DNA of 64,000 bases, from the NCBI GenBank assembly GCA_028826165.1, contig JAPDFW010000063.1, forward strand, positions 310,001 to 374,000, read 5' to 3'. How positions within the stretch are numbered: position 1 is the stretch's first letter; every line of letters begins with the position of its first letter. The notes beneath the pieces are model-generated. The model had not been told where the DNA came from and did not search any database. It saw only the letters and a list, made by a program, of their open reading frames with translations. This DNA comes from Anaeramoeba ignava. Lineage: Eukaryota; Metamonada; Anaeramoebidae. The translations under genes and the position numbers were made by a program. Positions 32,990 to 42,918 of this stretch are shown here, piece after piece.

Positions 32990-34338
32990 ATGAATATAAA
33001 CGAAACTTGTTATTTTTGTTCCAAAAAAATAATTCCATCAGAAAGATTTGTTTTACATTCATTTATTTGTCATAAATCTTGTTTAAAGTAAGAAAAAAAA
33101 GAAAACATTTTAAATTTATATATTTTTTTTTATTAATTATTTTATTTTTTAAAGATGTGAAAAATGCACAAAAAAATTAAAACCTGATAATTGTTTTATT
33201 ATAAATAACCAATTTCTTTGTGAAGAACATGCAAAAGAAGAAGGTTTTTTTTTATTAAAAGAAAACAAAAAAAGTCCTCTTTTTTTTTAATTAAAATTTC
33301 TTTTAAAAAATTTAAAAAGAAAATAAATTAAATGAGATTAAAAGAGAAAAGAAAAAAAGTCATAAAAGTAAAAGTACAAGTAAAAAGAAAAAGAAAAAGA
33401 GTAAAAGAAGACACAAAAGAAATCAAAATGAAAATGATAATCAATTCAAAAATCAAAATGAAAATCAATTTGAAAATGAAAATGAAAATCAATTCAAAAA
33501 TCAATTTGATAATGATAATCAATTTGAAAATCAATTTGAAAATCTATTCCAAAATCAATTACAAAAAGAAATTGAAGAAATTAATCAAAAATTAATTCAA
33601 GCAAAAAATCAACAAAAACTTCTTCGAAAATCAATTAAATCTCTTAAATTAACCAAAAAAAAAAAAATAGAACAAATTAAATCTTTTTCAAATCAAAATT
33701 CACAAATTGATTTAACACAAATAGAAAATCATAATCAAAATCAAATTCAAAATCAAAATGAAGAAAAATCTAAAAGAAAATCTAAAAGAAAACCTAAAAG
33801 AAAATCAAAAAGAAAATCAAATTCAAATTCAAATTCAAATTCAAATTCAGATTCAGATTCAGATTCAAATTCAAATTCAAATTCAAATTCAAATTCAGAT
33901 TCAAATTCAAATTCAAATTCAAATTCAAATTCAAATTTAAATTCAAATTCAAATTCAAATTCAAATCAAGAAAATATTCAAAATAAAATTCATCAACTTG
34001 TAAAAAGTAAAACATCAAAAACAGCTCGAAAATTATCCAATTTTTTAAAAAAAGATCAAACAAAAGAAAATTTGATTGAATTTCTTCATTCAACTCCACA
34101 ACCTTCTTGGAAATATCGATTAATAGCTATTCATGCTGTATATCCAAATTGGTTTGAAGGTTATCCACAAAGTCTTTTTGAAGAAAAACCTGAAGAAATT
34201 AAAATAAGCACTCAAATTTTCACATTTTTTCATTTAGCATCAAAACCAATACTTAAAAAGCATCTTAAAAAGGACTATAAATTCATTGAAGAAACACAAA
34301 ATTGGCTTATTTTCAGATTAAATGATGAACAAAATTAA
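32990..34338 (+). CDS. LIM-domain protein with S-N repeat linker and unknown C-terminal domain
   Basis: Exons 32990-33087, 33155-33243 and 33347-34338, phases matching, 392 residues. One LIM zinc finger at the N terminus: CYFC, then HKSC, CEKC and finally CEEH, with spacing of a LIM domain split by intron 1. LIM domains bind proteins, often at the actin cytoskeleton. Next come a basic stretch (SKKKKKKSKRRHKR), an N/Q/F-rich stretch, a short coiled coil (EIEEINQKLIQAKNQQKLL), KSKRKSKRK and a long SNSNSD run. The last ~115 residues (from IHQLVKSKTSKTARKLSNFL through WKYRLIAIHAVYPNWFEGYP to the end) are compact and protein-like but not recognised. Exon 3 was fixed by phase at the acceptor 33345-33346; a few residues either way are uncertain. 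Confidence 0.78.
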
Positions 34339-34472
34339 AATTCAATATTATTAATTTTTCTATTGTTTCTTTTTTTTTTTTATAAATGATTTCTTTCCAA
34401 AAATTAAAAGAAAAATTTTCATCTAAAAAATAATCATCATCTTCTTATTCTTCTTTTGTTTTTGTCAAGTAT

Positions 34473-35914
34473 TCAAAAACAAGAATAATATTCATTATCA
34501 ATTAATCTATCAAAAAATGTTGGATCACGTTGAATTATTGGCATATCTACATATTGATTTGGATACCATTGAATATTTTTGAAAGTCATTATAAAAAATT
34601 CCCATAAATTTTTAATAACACCTTTACTAAACGGTTTGAAATCTGAAGGAAAATTTTGTAAATAAGTAATTTTACTGCGACTTTCCATTTCCCAAGTTGT
34701 TTGATTTGTAGAAGCCAAAAAAATATGAAGAAAAGATAAAGGAACAATCCAAATAATTATAAAAATATCAATCAATAAAAACACAATCAAAAGAAAATTT
34801 CTATAAAACCATTGATCAAAAGATGATTCACTTCGAAAGCCTGTAAATATTATATGAAACATTAAAATTGCATAAATTGATCCAAAAATAAGAAATAATA
34901 AAAAGAATAGATGATTTTTTTGACCAACACAAGTTCCTGATATAAAATTAAAGAAAACGAATTAAAATTTTAAAAATAATAAATAATAAATAATAAATAA
35001 ATAAATAAATAATAAATATAAAAAAATTTTACCGATCCAAAAACAATGATGATCTTTGATTTAAAAAGCAAAATTCCGATCCAAAAAAAATAATCAAAAA
35101 AAAAATAAATCAAAAAAAAAATTAATCAAAAAAATTAATTTTAATTTAAATTATAAAATAAAAACCTCCTCTTAGAGTGCAACGACCACATTCGTTGCAA
35201 TGTCTTGTGCGATATGGCTGCCAAACTTTGCAATAACGGCAATATCTTTGATGAACAGAATTTTCTTGAATATTTGAATTTTCTTCAATATTTGAATTTT
35301 CTTGAATATTTGAATTTTCTTCAATATTTACATTTTCTTCAATATTTACATTTTCTTGAATATTTGAATTCCTTTCAATAATATCACTATTTAAATTTTC
35401 AACTTCAATCACTATAAAAAAAAACCCAATTATAAAAATAACAAATGATTAAATTGATTTCAAATTAATTTTTAATAACTCGATAAATTTTATTCAAAAA
35501 AGAAAAAAATTGAAGGAAAAATTATTTGGATTTTCCTCAAATAAAATTATCAAATTATTAAAAATAAACCAGATATTAAAATAAATCATTTGTTATTATA
35601 ATAAAAAAATTTTGGAAAAAAAATGAATAATAAATACAAATAGTTTCATCATTACTTAAATTATTTTCTTGTTTTTTTTCTTCATCAAGATTATTTTTTA
35701 ATGGAAGAAAACCAGGACTTTTCCAAGAAAATACATAAAAAACAAGAGTTATTATTAGAATTATTATCATATTTTTAAGATGATTAAAATCATGTTCTAA
35801 AATTGATTCATTAAGATTTGTTGGATAAAAAGTGGCTAAAATAACAAGACTAAAAATAGAAAGAAAAAATGCGGATATTTTTAAACAAATTTGTTGATAA
35901 TGAATAAGTTTCAT
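34473..35914 (-). CDS. DHHC-type protein S-acyltransferase (palmitoyltransferase)
   Basis: Exons 35638-35914, 35166-35411, 35033-35053 and 34473-34936, giving 335 residues with all phases consistent. It adds palmitate to protein cysteines at membranes. Two N-terminal TM helices are followed by a repetitive NIQENSNIEEN stretch. The Cys-rich domain reads CRYCKVWQPYRTRHCNECGR then CTLRGDHHCFWIGTCVGQ. The catalytic DHHC comes from a 21-nt micro-exon. Pro of the usual DHHCPW is Phe. Two more TM helices follow (FFLLFLIFGSIYAILM; FLLIVFLLIDIFIIIW), then the TTxE motif (NQTTWE) and a PaCCT-like tail (LWEFFIMTF). Four TM helices and order fit the family. Confidence 0.9.
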
Positions 35915-36016
35915 AAAAAGAAAAAAAAAATAAAAAAAAAATGAAAAAAAAAATTTAAAAAAATATTTTTCATTTTTTTCTTTTTTTTTTTAAATTTTTT
36001 TTTATTATTAAATAAA
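35915..36016. promoter_or_regulatory. Divergent promoter, DHHC gene / 59-aa gene
   Basis: 102 bp between start codons. T-tract/CAT/T-tract motifs face each gene: about 35931-35953 (reading -) and about 35966-35990 (+). Confidence 0.4.
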
Positions 36017-36196
36017 ATGGAAAATAATTCTGAAGAACAACAAAAATCTTCAATTTTTGATAAATTTAAAAGTTGGAAAGCAAACCTTCAAAATGAAGAA
36101 TACAGAAATCAAACTATAAAATTAGCTCGTAATGGTTTACTTTTTGCAGGTGCAATTTTTGCAATGAGAAAATATGGTCATTATTTGGAAGTTTAA
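36017..36196 (+). CDS. 59-residue single-span membrane protein (Tom6-like?)
   Basis: A short ORF with a normal ATG and TAA: MENNSEEQQKSSIFDKFKSW, a charged middle, then RNGLLFAGAIFAMRKYGHYL. One C-terminal hydrophobic helix (about 41-51) is followed by a basic residue pair, the layout of a tail-anchored outer-membrane protein. The helix and its LFAGAIF core resemble the NLGLFAAGVW segment of Tom6, a small TOM-complex subunit of similar size, but such short similarity is weak. It has a promoter-like tract 30-50 nt upstream and codon usage like its neighbours, which supports it being real. Confidence 0.55.
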   Translation: MENNSEEQQKSSIFDKFKSWKANLQNEEYRNQTIKLARNGLLFAGAIFAMRKYGHYLEV

Positions 36197-36350
36197 TTTT
36201 CAATTTTTTTCTTTTTTTCTTTCTTAATTTTTTCTTTCTTTTCAAAATTAAAATTTAAAATAAAATTTTCAAAATAAAATTTTCATTTTTTTTTCTCAAT
36301 TTTAATTTTAATTTATTTTAATTTTTTTAAATTTTTTTTAATTTTTTTAA

Positions 36351-39300
36351 ATGGAAAAGAAAATTCTTTCAAAACCTTTTAAAATTAAAGTTGAATCAGC
36401 AGGTGTTTTATGTGGAAATTATGCAAGAATTTATGTTAATTCAATTGATTATTCACAAAATACAAGAGGATTAAATTTTGTTGTTATTGATCCAAAAGAA
36501 AGTATTATTTGGGATTCAGTGTAATTCAAAATCAAAATTAAAATTAAAATTAAAATCAAAATCAAAATTAAAATCAAAATTAAAATCAAAATCAAAATCA
36601 AAATCAAAATCAAAATCAAAATCAAAATCAAAATCAAAATCAAAATCAAAATCAAAATCAAAATCAAAATCAAAATCAAAATCAAATTAAAAATCAAAAT
36701 CAAAATTAAAATCAAAATCAAAATGAAAATCAAAATCAAAATCAAAATCAAAATCAAAATCAAAATCAAATTCAAAATCAAAATTCAAAATCAAAAATCA
36801 AAATCAATATTAAAATTAAAATCAAAATCAAAATCAAAATCAAAATCAAAATCAAAATCAAAAATCAAAATCAAAATTAAAATCAAAATTAAAATCAAAA
36901 TCAAAATCAAAATTAAAATCAAAATTAAAATCAAATTCAAATTCAAAATGAAAATTAAAATCAAAATTAAAATCAAAATTAAAATTAAAATCAAAATCAA
37001 AATCAAAATCAAAATTAAAATTAAAATCAAATTAAAATCAAAATTAAAAATCAAAATTAAAATCAAAATCAAAATCAAAATCAAAATCAAAATTAAAATT
37101 AAAATCAAAATCAAAAATCAAAATCAAAATCAAAATTAAAATCAAAATTAAAATCAAAATCAAAATTAAAATCAAAATCAAAATCAAAATCAAAATTCAA
37201 AATTAAAATTTAAAATTAAAATCAAAATCAAAATCAAAATCAAAATTAAAATCAAAAATTTAAAATCAAAATCAAAATCAAAAATCAAAATCAAAATTCA
37301 AAATTCAAAATTAAAATCAAAATCAAAATTAAAATTAAAATTAAAATCAAATTCAAATTCAAAATTAATAGTTCATATGATACTTTTGATGGTGTTGGTG
37401 ATTATTTACATATGATTAAATTTATTGATTCAATTCCTGAAGGTTTTATTGTTTTAGCTGCTGTTAAAGATGAAGCATCAGCTAGAGTACATGAAGAAGG
37501 AATAAATGCATTAAGAAAAATTGGAGCAAAAGATTATAATCCAGGTTTTAGAGGTTCATGGGCAATTATTGGAATAAAAGGAGCAAAACCAGATTATATT
37601 TTACAAAAAACTGGGAATCAACAAACACCAGTTAAAGTAAATATTAAATATTTATAATAATTAATATTTAATATTAAATATTTAATAATAATATTTAATA
37701 TTAATAATTAATAATGAAAGATTGAAAATAAAATATCACTTCAAGAAGATTTCCAAAAATATTATCAAAATCAACAAAATTGTGATACTTCATTCTCATT
37801 ACTTAATGGTTCAACTATGGCTCATTCAAAAATTATTGAAATGAGAATTGGAAATGATTCTTTTATTAAATTAAAAGAAGCTTCACCTAATATTGAAAAA
37901 GAAAATTTTGATATTTTTATGAATTGGATTTATTCTGGTGAAATACAAAATCAAGATATTATTGAAGGAATTTGTGATAAAATTGGAATAAATGAAATTA
38001 ATGAAAAAATCAAAGAAAAAGTTTATTTTGAAGATTTTTCAAATTGGTATAAACAAGATAACTCAAAAGATTTTTCAATTTTTGTTGAAAATGAAAAAGT
38101 TTTAGTTCATAAAGATATGATATTTTCAAGATGTGAACTTTTTAGAGGAATGTTTCTTTCAGTTAATGATCAAACACCACAAGTTTCAGATTATAGTTCA
38201 AGATCAAAAGAATCTATTTCAGAATTTATGAAATTTTTATATACAAATGAAATTGATCAAAATCTTTCAAAAGAAATTTATGAAGAATTAACAGATGCAC
38301 ATGATTATTATGGATTATCTGAAAATTCAGGATTTCAATTTGAATTAGAAAGAATTCATCTTTTAAATTTACCTTCTAAACCAATTCAAAAACCTGAAAA
38401 AACTAAATTATTAAAACCTTTTAATATTCAAGTTGAATCAGCAGGTCTTTTATGTGGAAATTATGCAAGAATTTATGTTAATTCAATTGATTATTCACGA
38501 AATACAAGAGGATTAAATTTTGTTATTATTGATCCTGAAACAAAAGTTATTTGGGATTCAGTGTAAATTAAAATCAAATTCAAAATCAAAATCAAAATCA
38601 AAATTAAAATCAAAATCAAAATATAAATCAAAATCAAAATCAAAATCAAAATCAAAATCAAAATCAAAATCAAAATCAAAATCAAAATCAAAATCAAAAT
38701 CAAAATCAAAATCAAAATCAAAATTAAAATCAAAATTAAAATCAAAATCAAAATTAAAATCAAAATCAAAATTAAAATCAAAATCAAAATCAAAATCAAA
38801 ATCAAAATTAAAATTAAAATCAAAATTAAAAATCAAAATTAAAATCAAAATCAAAATTAAAATCAAAATTAAAATCAAAATTAAAATCAAAATCAAAATC
38901 AAAATTAAAAATTATAATTAAAATCAAAATCAATTTCAAAATCAAAATCAAAATTAAAATCAAAATTAAATTCAAAATCAATTTCAATTTCAAAATCAAA
39001 ATTAAAATGAAAATCAAAATCAAAATCAAAATTAAAATCAATTTCAAAATCAAAATCAAAATCAAAATCAAAATTAAAATGAATTTCAAAATTCAATTTC
39101 AAATAGAGCTTTTGATGTTCATGGCTCAGAACCTTCAATTAGGAATATGATTAAATTTATTGATTCAATTCCTGAAGGATTTATTGTTTTAGCTGCTGTT
39201 AAAGATGAAGCAACAAATAGGATGAATTATGAAGGAAGGAATTCATTAGCAAAAATTGGAGCAAAAGATTATAATCCAGGTTATCGAGGTTCATGGGCAA

Positions 39301-39389
39301 TTATTGGAAGAAAAGGAGCAAAATCAAGAAAAGTTTTACAAAAAAATGGAAATCAACATCCAGTTAAATTATCACAAAAATTTGATTAA
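36351..39389 (+). CDS. ILEI-BTB-BTB-ILEI fusion protein, copy I
   Basis: My exons are 36351-36520, 37372-37636, 37721-38562 and 39107-39389, all phase-consistent, 519 residues. Residues 1-145 form an ILEI/PANDER-type domain (VESAGVLCGNYARIYVNS, NTRGLNFVVID, SYDTFDG, IPEGFIVLAAVKDEAS, FRGSWAIIGIKGAKP). It is followed by a degenerate BTB (NCDTSFSLLNGSTMAHSKII), a second BTB (DFSIFVENEKVLVHKDMIFS, RCELFRGMFLSV) and a second ILEI domain (from about 400). ILEI domains are known from secreted FAM3, TMEM2/CEMIP and POMGNT1. No signal peptide is seen here, so a cytosolic or nuclear protein is likely. An alternative is three separate genes (ILEI, BTB, ILEI half), but the third exon lacks its own start before residue 32, and GTAAAT/GAAAG joins in frame. 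Introns 1 and 3 split both ILEI domains at the same codon. Confidence 0.72.
36521..37371 (+). repeat. AAATCA hexamer array in copy I intron 1
   Basis: 851-nt intron made of (AAAATC)n/(AAAATT)n with sporadic AAATTC. The donor GT|GTAATT and acceptor TTAATAG|T give phase 2. Long ORFs in it on either strand (IKIK, LILI, SKSK) are artefacts. Confidence 0.88.
38563..39106 (+). repeat. AAATCA hexamer array in copy I intron 3
   Basis: 544 nt of (AAAATC)n/(AAAATT)n with CAATTTC variants near the 3' end. Acceptor AAATAG at 39101-39106. Confidence 0.88.
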
Positions 39390-39907
39390 AAATCAAAATC
39401 AAAATCAATTTCAAAATCAAAATTAAAATCAAAATTCAAATTTAAAATCAAAATCAAAATCAATTTCAATTTCAAAATTAAAATCAATTCAAAAATCAAA
39501 ATCAATTTCAATTTCAAAAATCAAATGAATTTTTGATTTTGAATAAATTTGGAAAAGAAAATTCAAAATTAAAATTCAATTCAATTCAATTTCAAAATCA
39601 AAATCAAAATCAAAATCAAAATTAAAATTAAAATCAAAATTAAAATTAAAATCAAAATTAAAATCAAATTCAAATTCAAAATCAAAATTAAAATCAATTT
39701 CAAAATTAAAATCAAAATCAAAATCAAAATCAATTTCAAAATTAAAATTAAAATCAAAATTAAAATCAAAATTAAAATCAAAATTCAAAATCAAAATTAA
39801 AATCAATTCAAAAATCAAATGAATTTTTGATTTTGAATAAAAAAAAATTAAAAAGCAAATTTTCATTTTTTTTCATTTTTTTTCTCAATTTATTTTAATT
39901 TTTTTAA
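39390..39907. repeat. Spacer between the two ILEI-BTB genes
   Basis: AAATCA/CAATTTC hexamer sequence in which the block ATCAAATGAATTTTTGATTTTGAATAAA occurs twice (about 39520 and 39816). The last 50 bp contain TTTTCATTTTTTTTCATTTT (39861-39880), also found before copy I at about 36281, so the promoter was duplicated with the gene. Confidence 0.7.
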
Positions 39908-42369
39908 ATGGAAAAGAAAATTCTTTCAAAACCTTTTAAAATTAAAGTTGAATCAGCAGGTTTTGAATGTGGAAATTATGCAAGAATTTATGTTAATTCA
40001 ATTAATTATTCACAAAATACAAGAGGATTAAATTTTGTTGTTATTGATCCAAAAGAAAGTATTATTTGGGATTCAGTGTAATTTAAAATCAAAATCAAAA
40101 TCAAAATCAAAATTAAAATCAAAATCAAAATTAAAATCAAAATTAAAATTAAAATTAAAATTTAAATTCAAAATCAATATTAAAATCAAATTCAATTCAA
40201 ATTCAAATTCAAAATCAAAATTAAAATCAATATTAAAATTAAAATTCAAATTCAATATTAAAATCAAAATCAAAATCAATATTAAAATCAAATTCAATTC
40301 AAATTCAAAATCAAAATCAATTTCAAAATCAAAATTAAAATTAATATTAAAATTAAAATTCAAAATCAATATTAAAATCAAAATCAAAATCAATATTAAA
40401 ATCAAATTCAATTCAAATTCAAATATAAATAAATTAAAATCAAATTCAATTCAAATTCAAAATCAAAATTAATAGTTCATATGATACTTATGATGGTGTT
40501 TCAGATTGTCACAATATGGCTAGATTTATTGATTCAATTCCTGAAGGTTTTATTGTTTTAGCTGCTGTTCAAGATGAAGCGACAGCTAGAATGAATGAAG
40601 AAGGAATAAATGCATTAAGAAAAATTGGAGCAAAAGATTATAATCCAGGAATAAGAGGTTCATGGGCAATTATTGGAAGAAAAGGAGCAAAACCAGATTA
40701 TATTTTACAAAAAACTGGGAATAGAAAAACTCCAGTTAAAGTAAATATTAAATATTTATAATAATATTTAATAATTAATAATTAATAATTAATAATTAAT
40801 AATAATAATTAATAATGAAAGATTGAAAATAAAGGATCACTTCAAGAAGATTTCCAAAAATATTATCAAAATCAACAAAATTGTGATACTTCATTCTCAT
40901 TACTTAATGGTTCAACTATGGCTCATTCAAAAATTATTGAAATGAGAATTGGAAATTATTCTTTTATTAAATTAAAAGAAGCTTCACCTAATATTGAAAA
41001 AGAAAATTTTGATATTTTTATGAATTGGATTTATTCTGGTGAAATACAAAATCAAGATATTATCGAAGGAATTTGTGATAAAATTGGAATAAATGAAATT
41101 AATGAAAAAATCAAAGAAAAAGTTTATTTTGAAGATTTTTCAAATTGGTATAAACAAGATAATTCAAAAGATTTTTCAATTTTTGTTGAAAATGAAAAAG
41201 TTTTAGTTCATAAAGATATGATATTTTCAAGATGTGAACTTTTTAGAGGAATGTTTCTTTCAGTTAATGATCAAACACCACAAGTTTCAGATTATAGTTC
41301 AAGATCAAAAGAATCTATTTCAGAATTTATGAAATTTTTATATACAAATGAAATTGATCAAAATCTTTCAAAAGAAATTTATGGATATTTATCAGATGCA
41401 CATGATTATTATGGATTATCTGAAAATTCAGGATTTCAATTTGAAATTGAGGGAATTCGTCTTTTAAATTTACCTTCTAAAAAAATTGAAAAAACTAAAT
41501 TATTAAAACCTTTTAATATTCAAGTTGAATCAGCAGGTTTTGAATGTGGAAATTATGCTATTATTATTGTTAATTCAGTTGATTATTCACCAAATACAAG
41601 AGGATTAAATTTTGTTATTATTGATCCTGAAGAAAGTATTATTTGGGATTCAGTGTAAATTAAAATCAAATTCAAAATCAAAATCAAATTCAAATTCAAA
41701 AATCAAAATAAAATTAAAATCAAATTCAAAATCAAATTCAAAATCAATTCAAAATCAAAATTAAAATTAAAATTAAAATCAAAATCAAAATTAAAATCAA
41801 AATCAAAATCAAAAATTAAAATCAAAAATTAAAATTAAAAAAATCAAAATTAAAAAAAAATCAAAATCAAAATCAAAATCAAAATCAAAATTAAAATAAA
41901 AATTAAAATTAAAATCAAAATCAAAATCAAAATCAAAATCAAAATCAAAATCAAAATTAAAATCAAAATCAAAATTAAAATCAAAATTAAAATCAAAATC
42001 AAAATCAAAATCAAAATTAAAATTAAAATTAAAATCAAAATCAAAATTAAAATTAAAATGAAAATCAAAATCAAATTCAAAATTCAATTTCAAATAGATC
42101 TTTTATACTTATTTATTGATTCAATTCCTAGATTTATTGATTCAATTCCTGAAGGTTTTATTGTTTTAGCTGCTGTTTTAGATGAAGCATCAAATAGAAT
42201 GAATGAAGAAGGAATAAATGCATTAAGAAAAATTGGAACAAAAAATTTTAATCCAGGAATAAGAGGTTCATGGGCAATTATTGGAATAAAAGGAGCAAAA
42301 TCAGGAGAAGTTTTAGAAAAAAATGGAAATAGAAAAACTTCAGTTAAATTATCACAAAAATTCAAATGA
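39908..42369 (+). CDS. ILEI-BTB-BTB-ILEI fusion protein, copy II (altered last ILEI)
   Basis: Tandem duplicate of copy I with the same exon plan: 39908-40077, 40476-40740, 40822-41654 and a last exon ending at 42369. Exons 1-3 are nearly identical in protein to copy I (for example VESAGFECGNYARIYVNS, NCDTSFSLLNGSTMAHSKII, RCELFRGMFLSVNDQ). The acceptor used in copy I (AAATAG, here ending 42096) would run into TGA after seven codons. A second TTTATTGATTCAATTCCT just downstream creates CCTAG|A at 42127-42132, and splicing there restores the frame and gives 501 residues, missing about ten residues of the second ILEI domain. That splice is inferred. If it is not used, the protein ends shortly after the BTBs. 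No signal peptide. Confidence 0.68.
41655..42096 (+). repeat. AAATCA array in copy II intron 3
   Basis: Hexamer array between the GTGTAAAT donor and the ATAG at 42096, as in copy I. No coding content. Confidence 0.85.
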
Positions 42370-42918
42370 AATTCAAATCAAAATCAAAATCAAAATCAAA
42401 ATCAAAATCAAAATCAAAATCAAAATCAAAATTAAAAATTAAAATCAAAATCAAAATCAAAAATAAAATTCAAATCAAAATTAAAATTAAAATCAAAATT
42501 CAAAATTAAAATTAAAATCAAAATTCAAAATCAAAATCAAAATCTAAATCTAAATCAAAATTAAAATCAAAATTCAAAATCAAATTCAAATTCAAAATCA
42601 AATTCAAAATCAAAATCAAAATAATCAAAATCAAAATCAAAATTAAAATCAAAATTCAAAATTAAAATTAAAATCAAAATTCAAAATCAAAATCAAAATC
42701 AAATTCAAAATCAAAAATAAAATTCAAATTCAAATTCAAAATCTAAATCAAATTAAAAAATTAAAAAATTAAAAAATGAATTGGTTTGTTTTCTTGTTTT
42801 TAGAAAGATTTTTGTTCTTTTTTTTTTGGTTAAAAAAATTGAATTGAATTAATTTTGAAAATGAAATTGAACTAAATTGAATTGAATTAATCTTGAAATT
42901 GAAAATGAACTAAATTAA
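42370..42918. repeat. AAATCA array and 3' spacer
   Basis: 42370-42765 is (AAAATC)n with AAATTC and AAATCT variants. 42766-42918 is ordinary A/T spacer between copy II and the convergent beta-ureidopropionase gene. No gene seen. Confidence 0.75.

Noticed and set aside
36449-39138. Minus-strand LILI/DFDF ORFs across the ILEI gene
   Set aside because: Repeat artefacts overlapping introns of a well-supported plus-strand gene.
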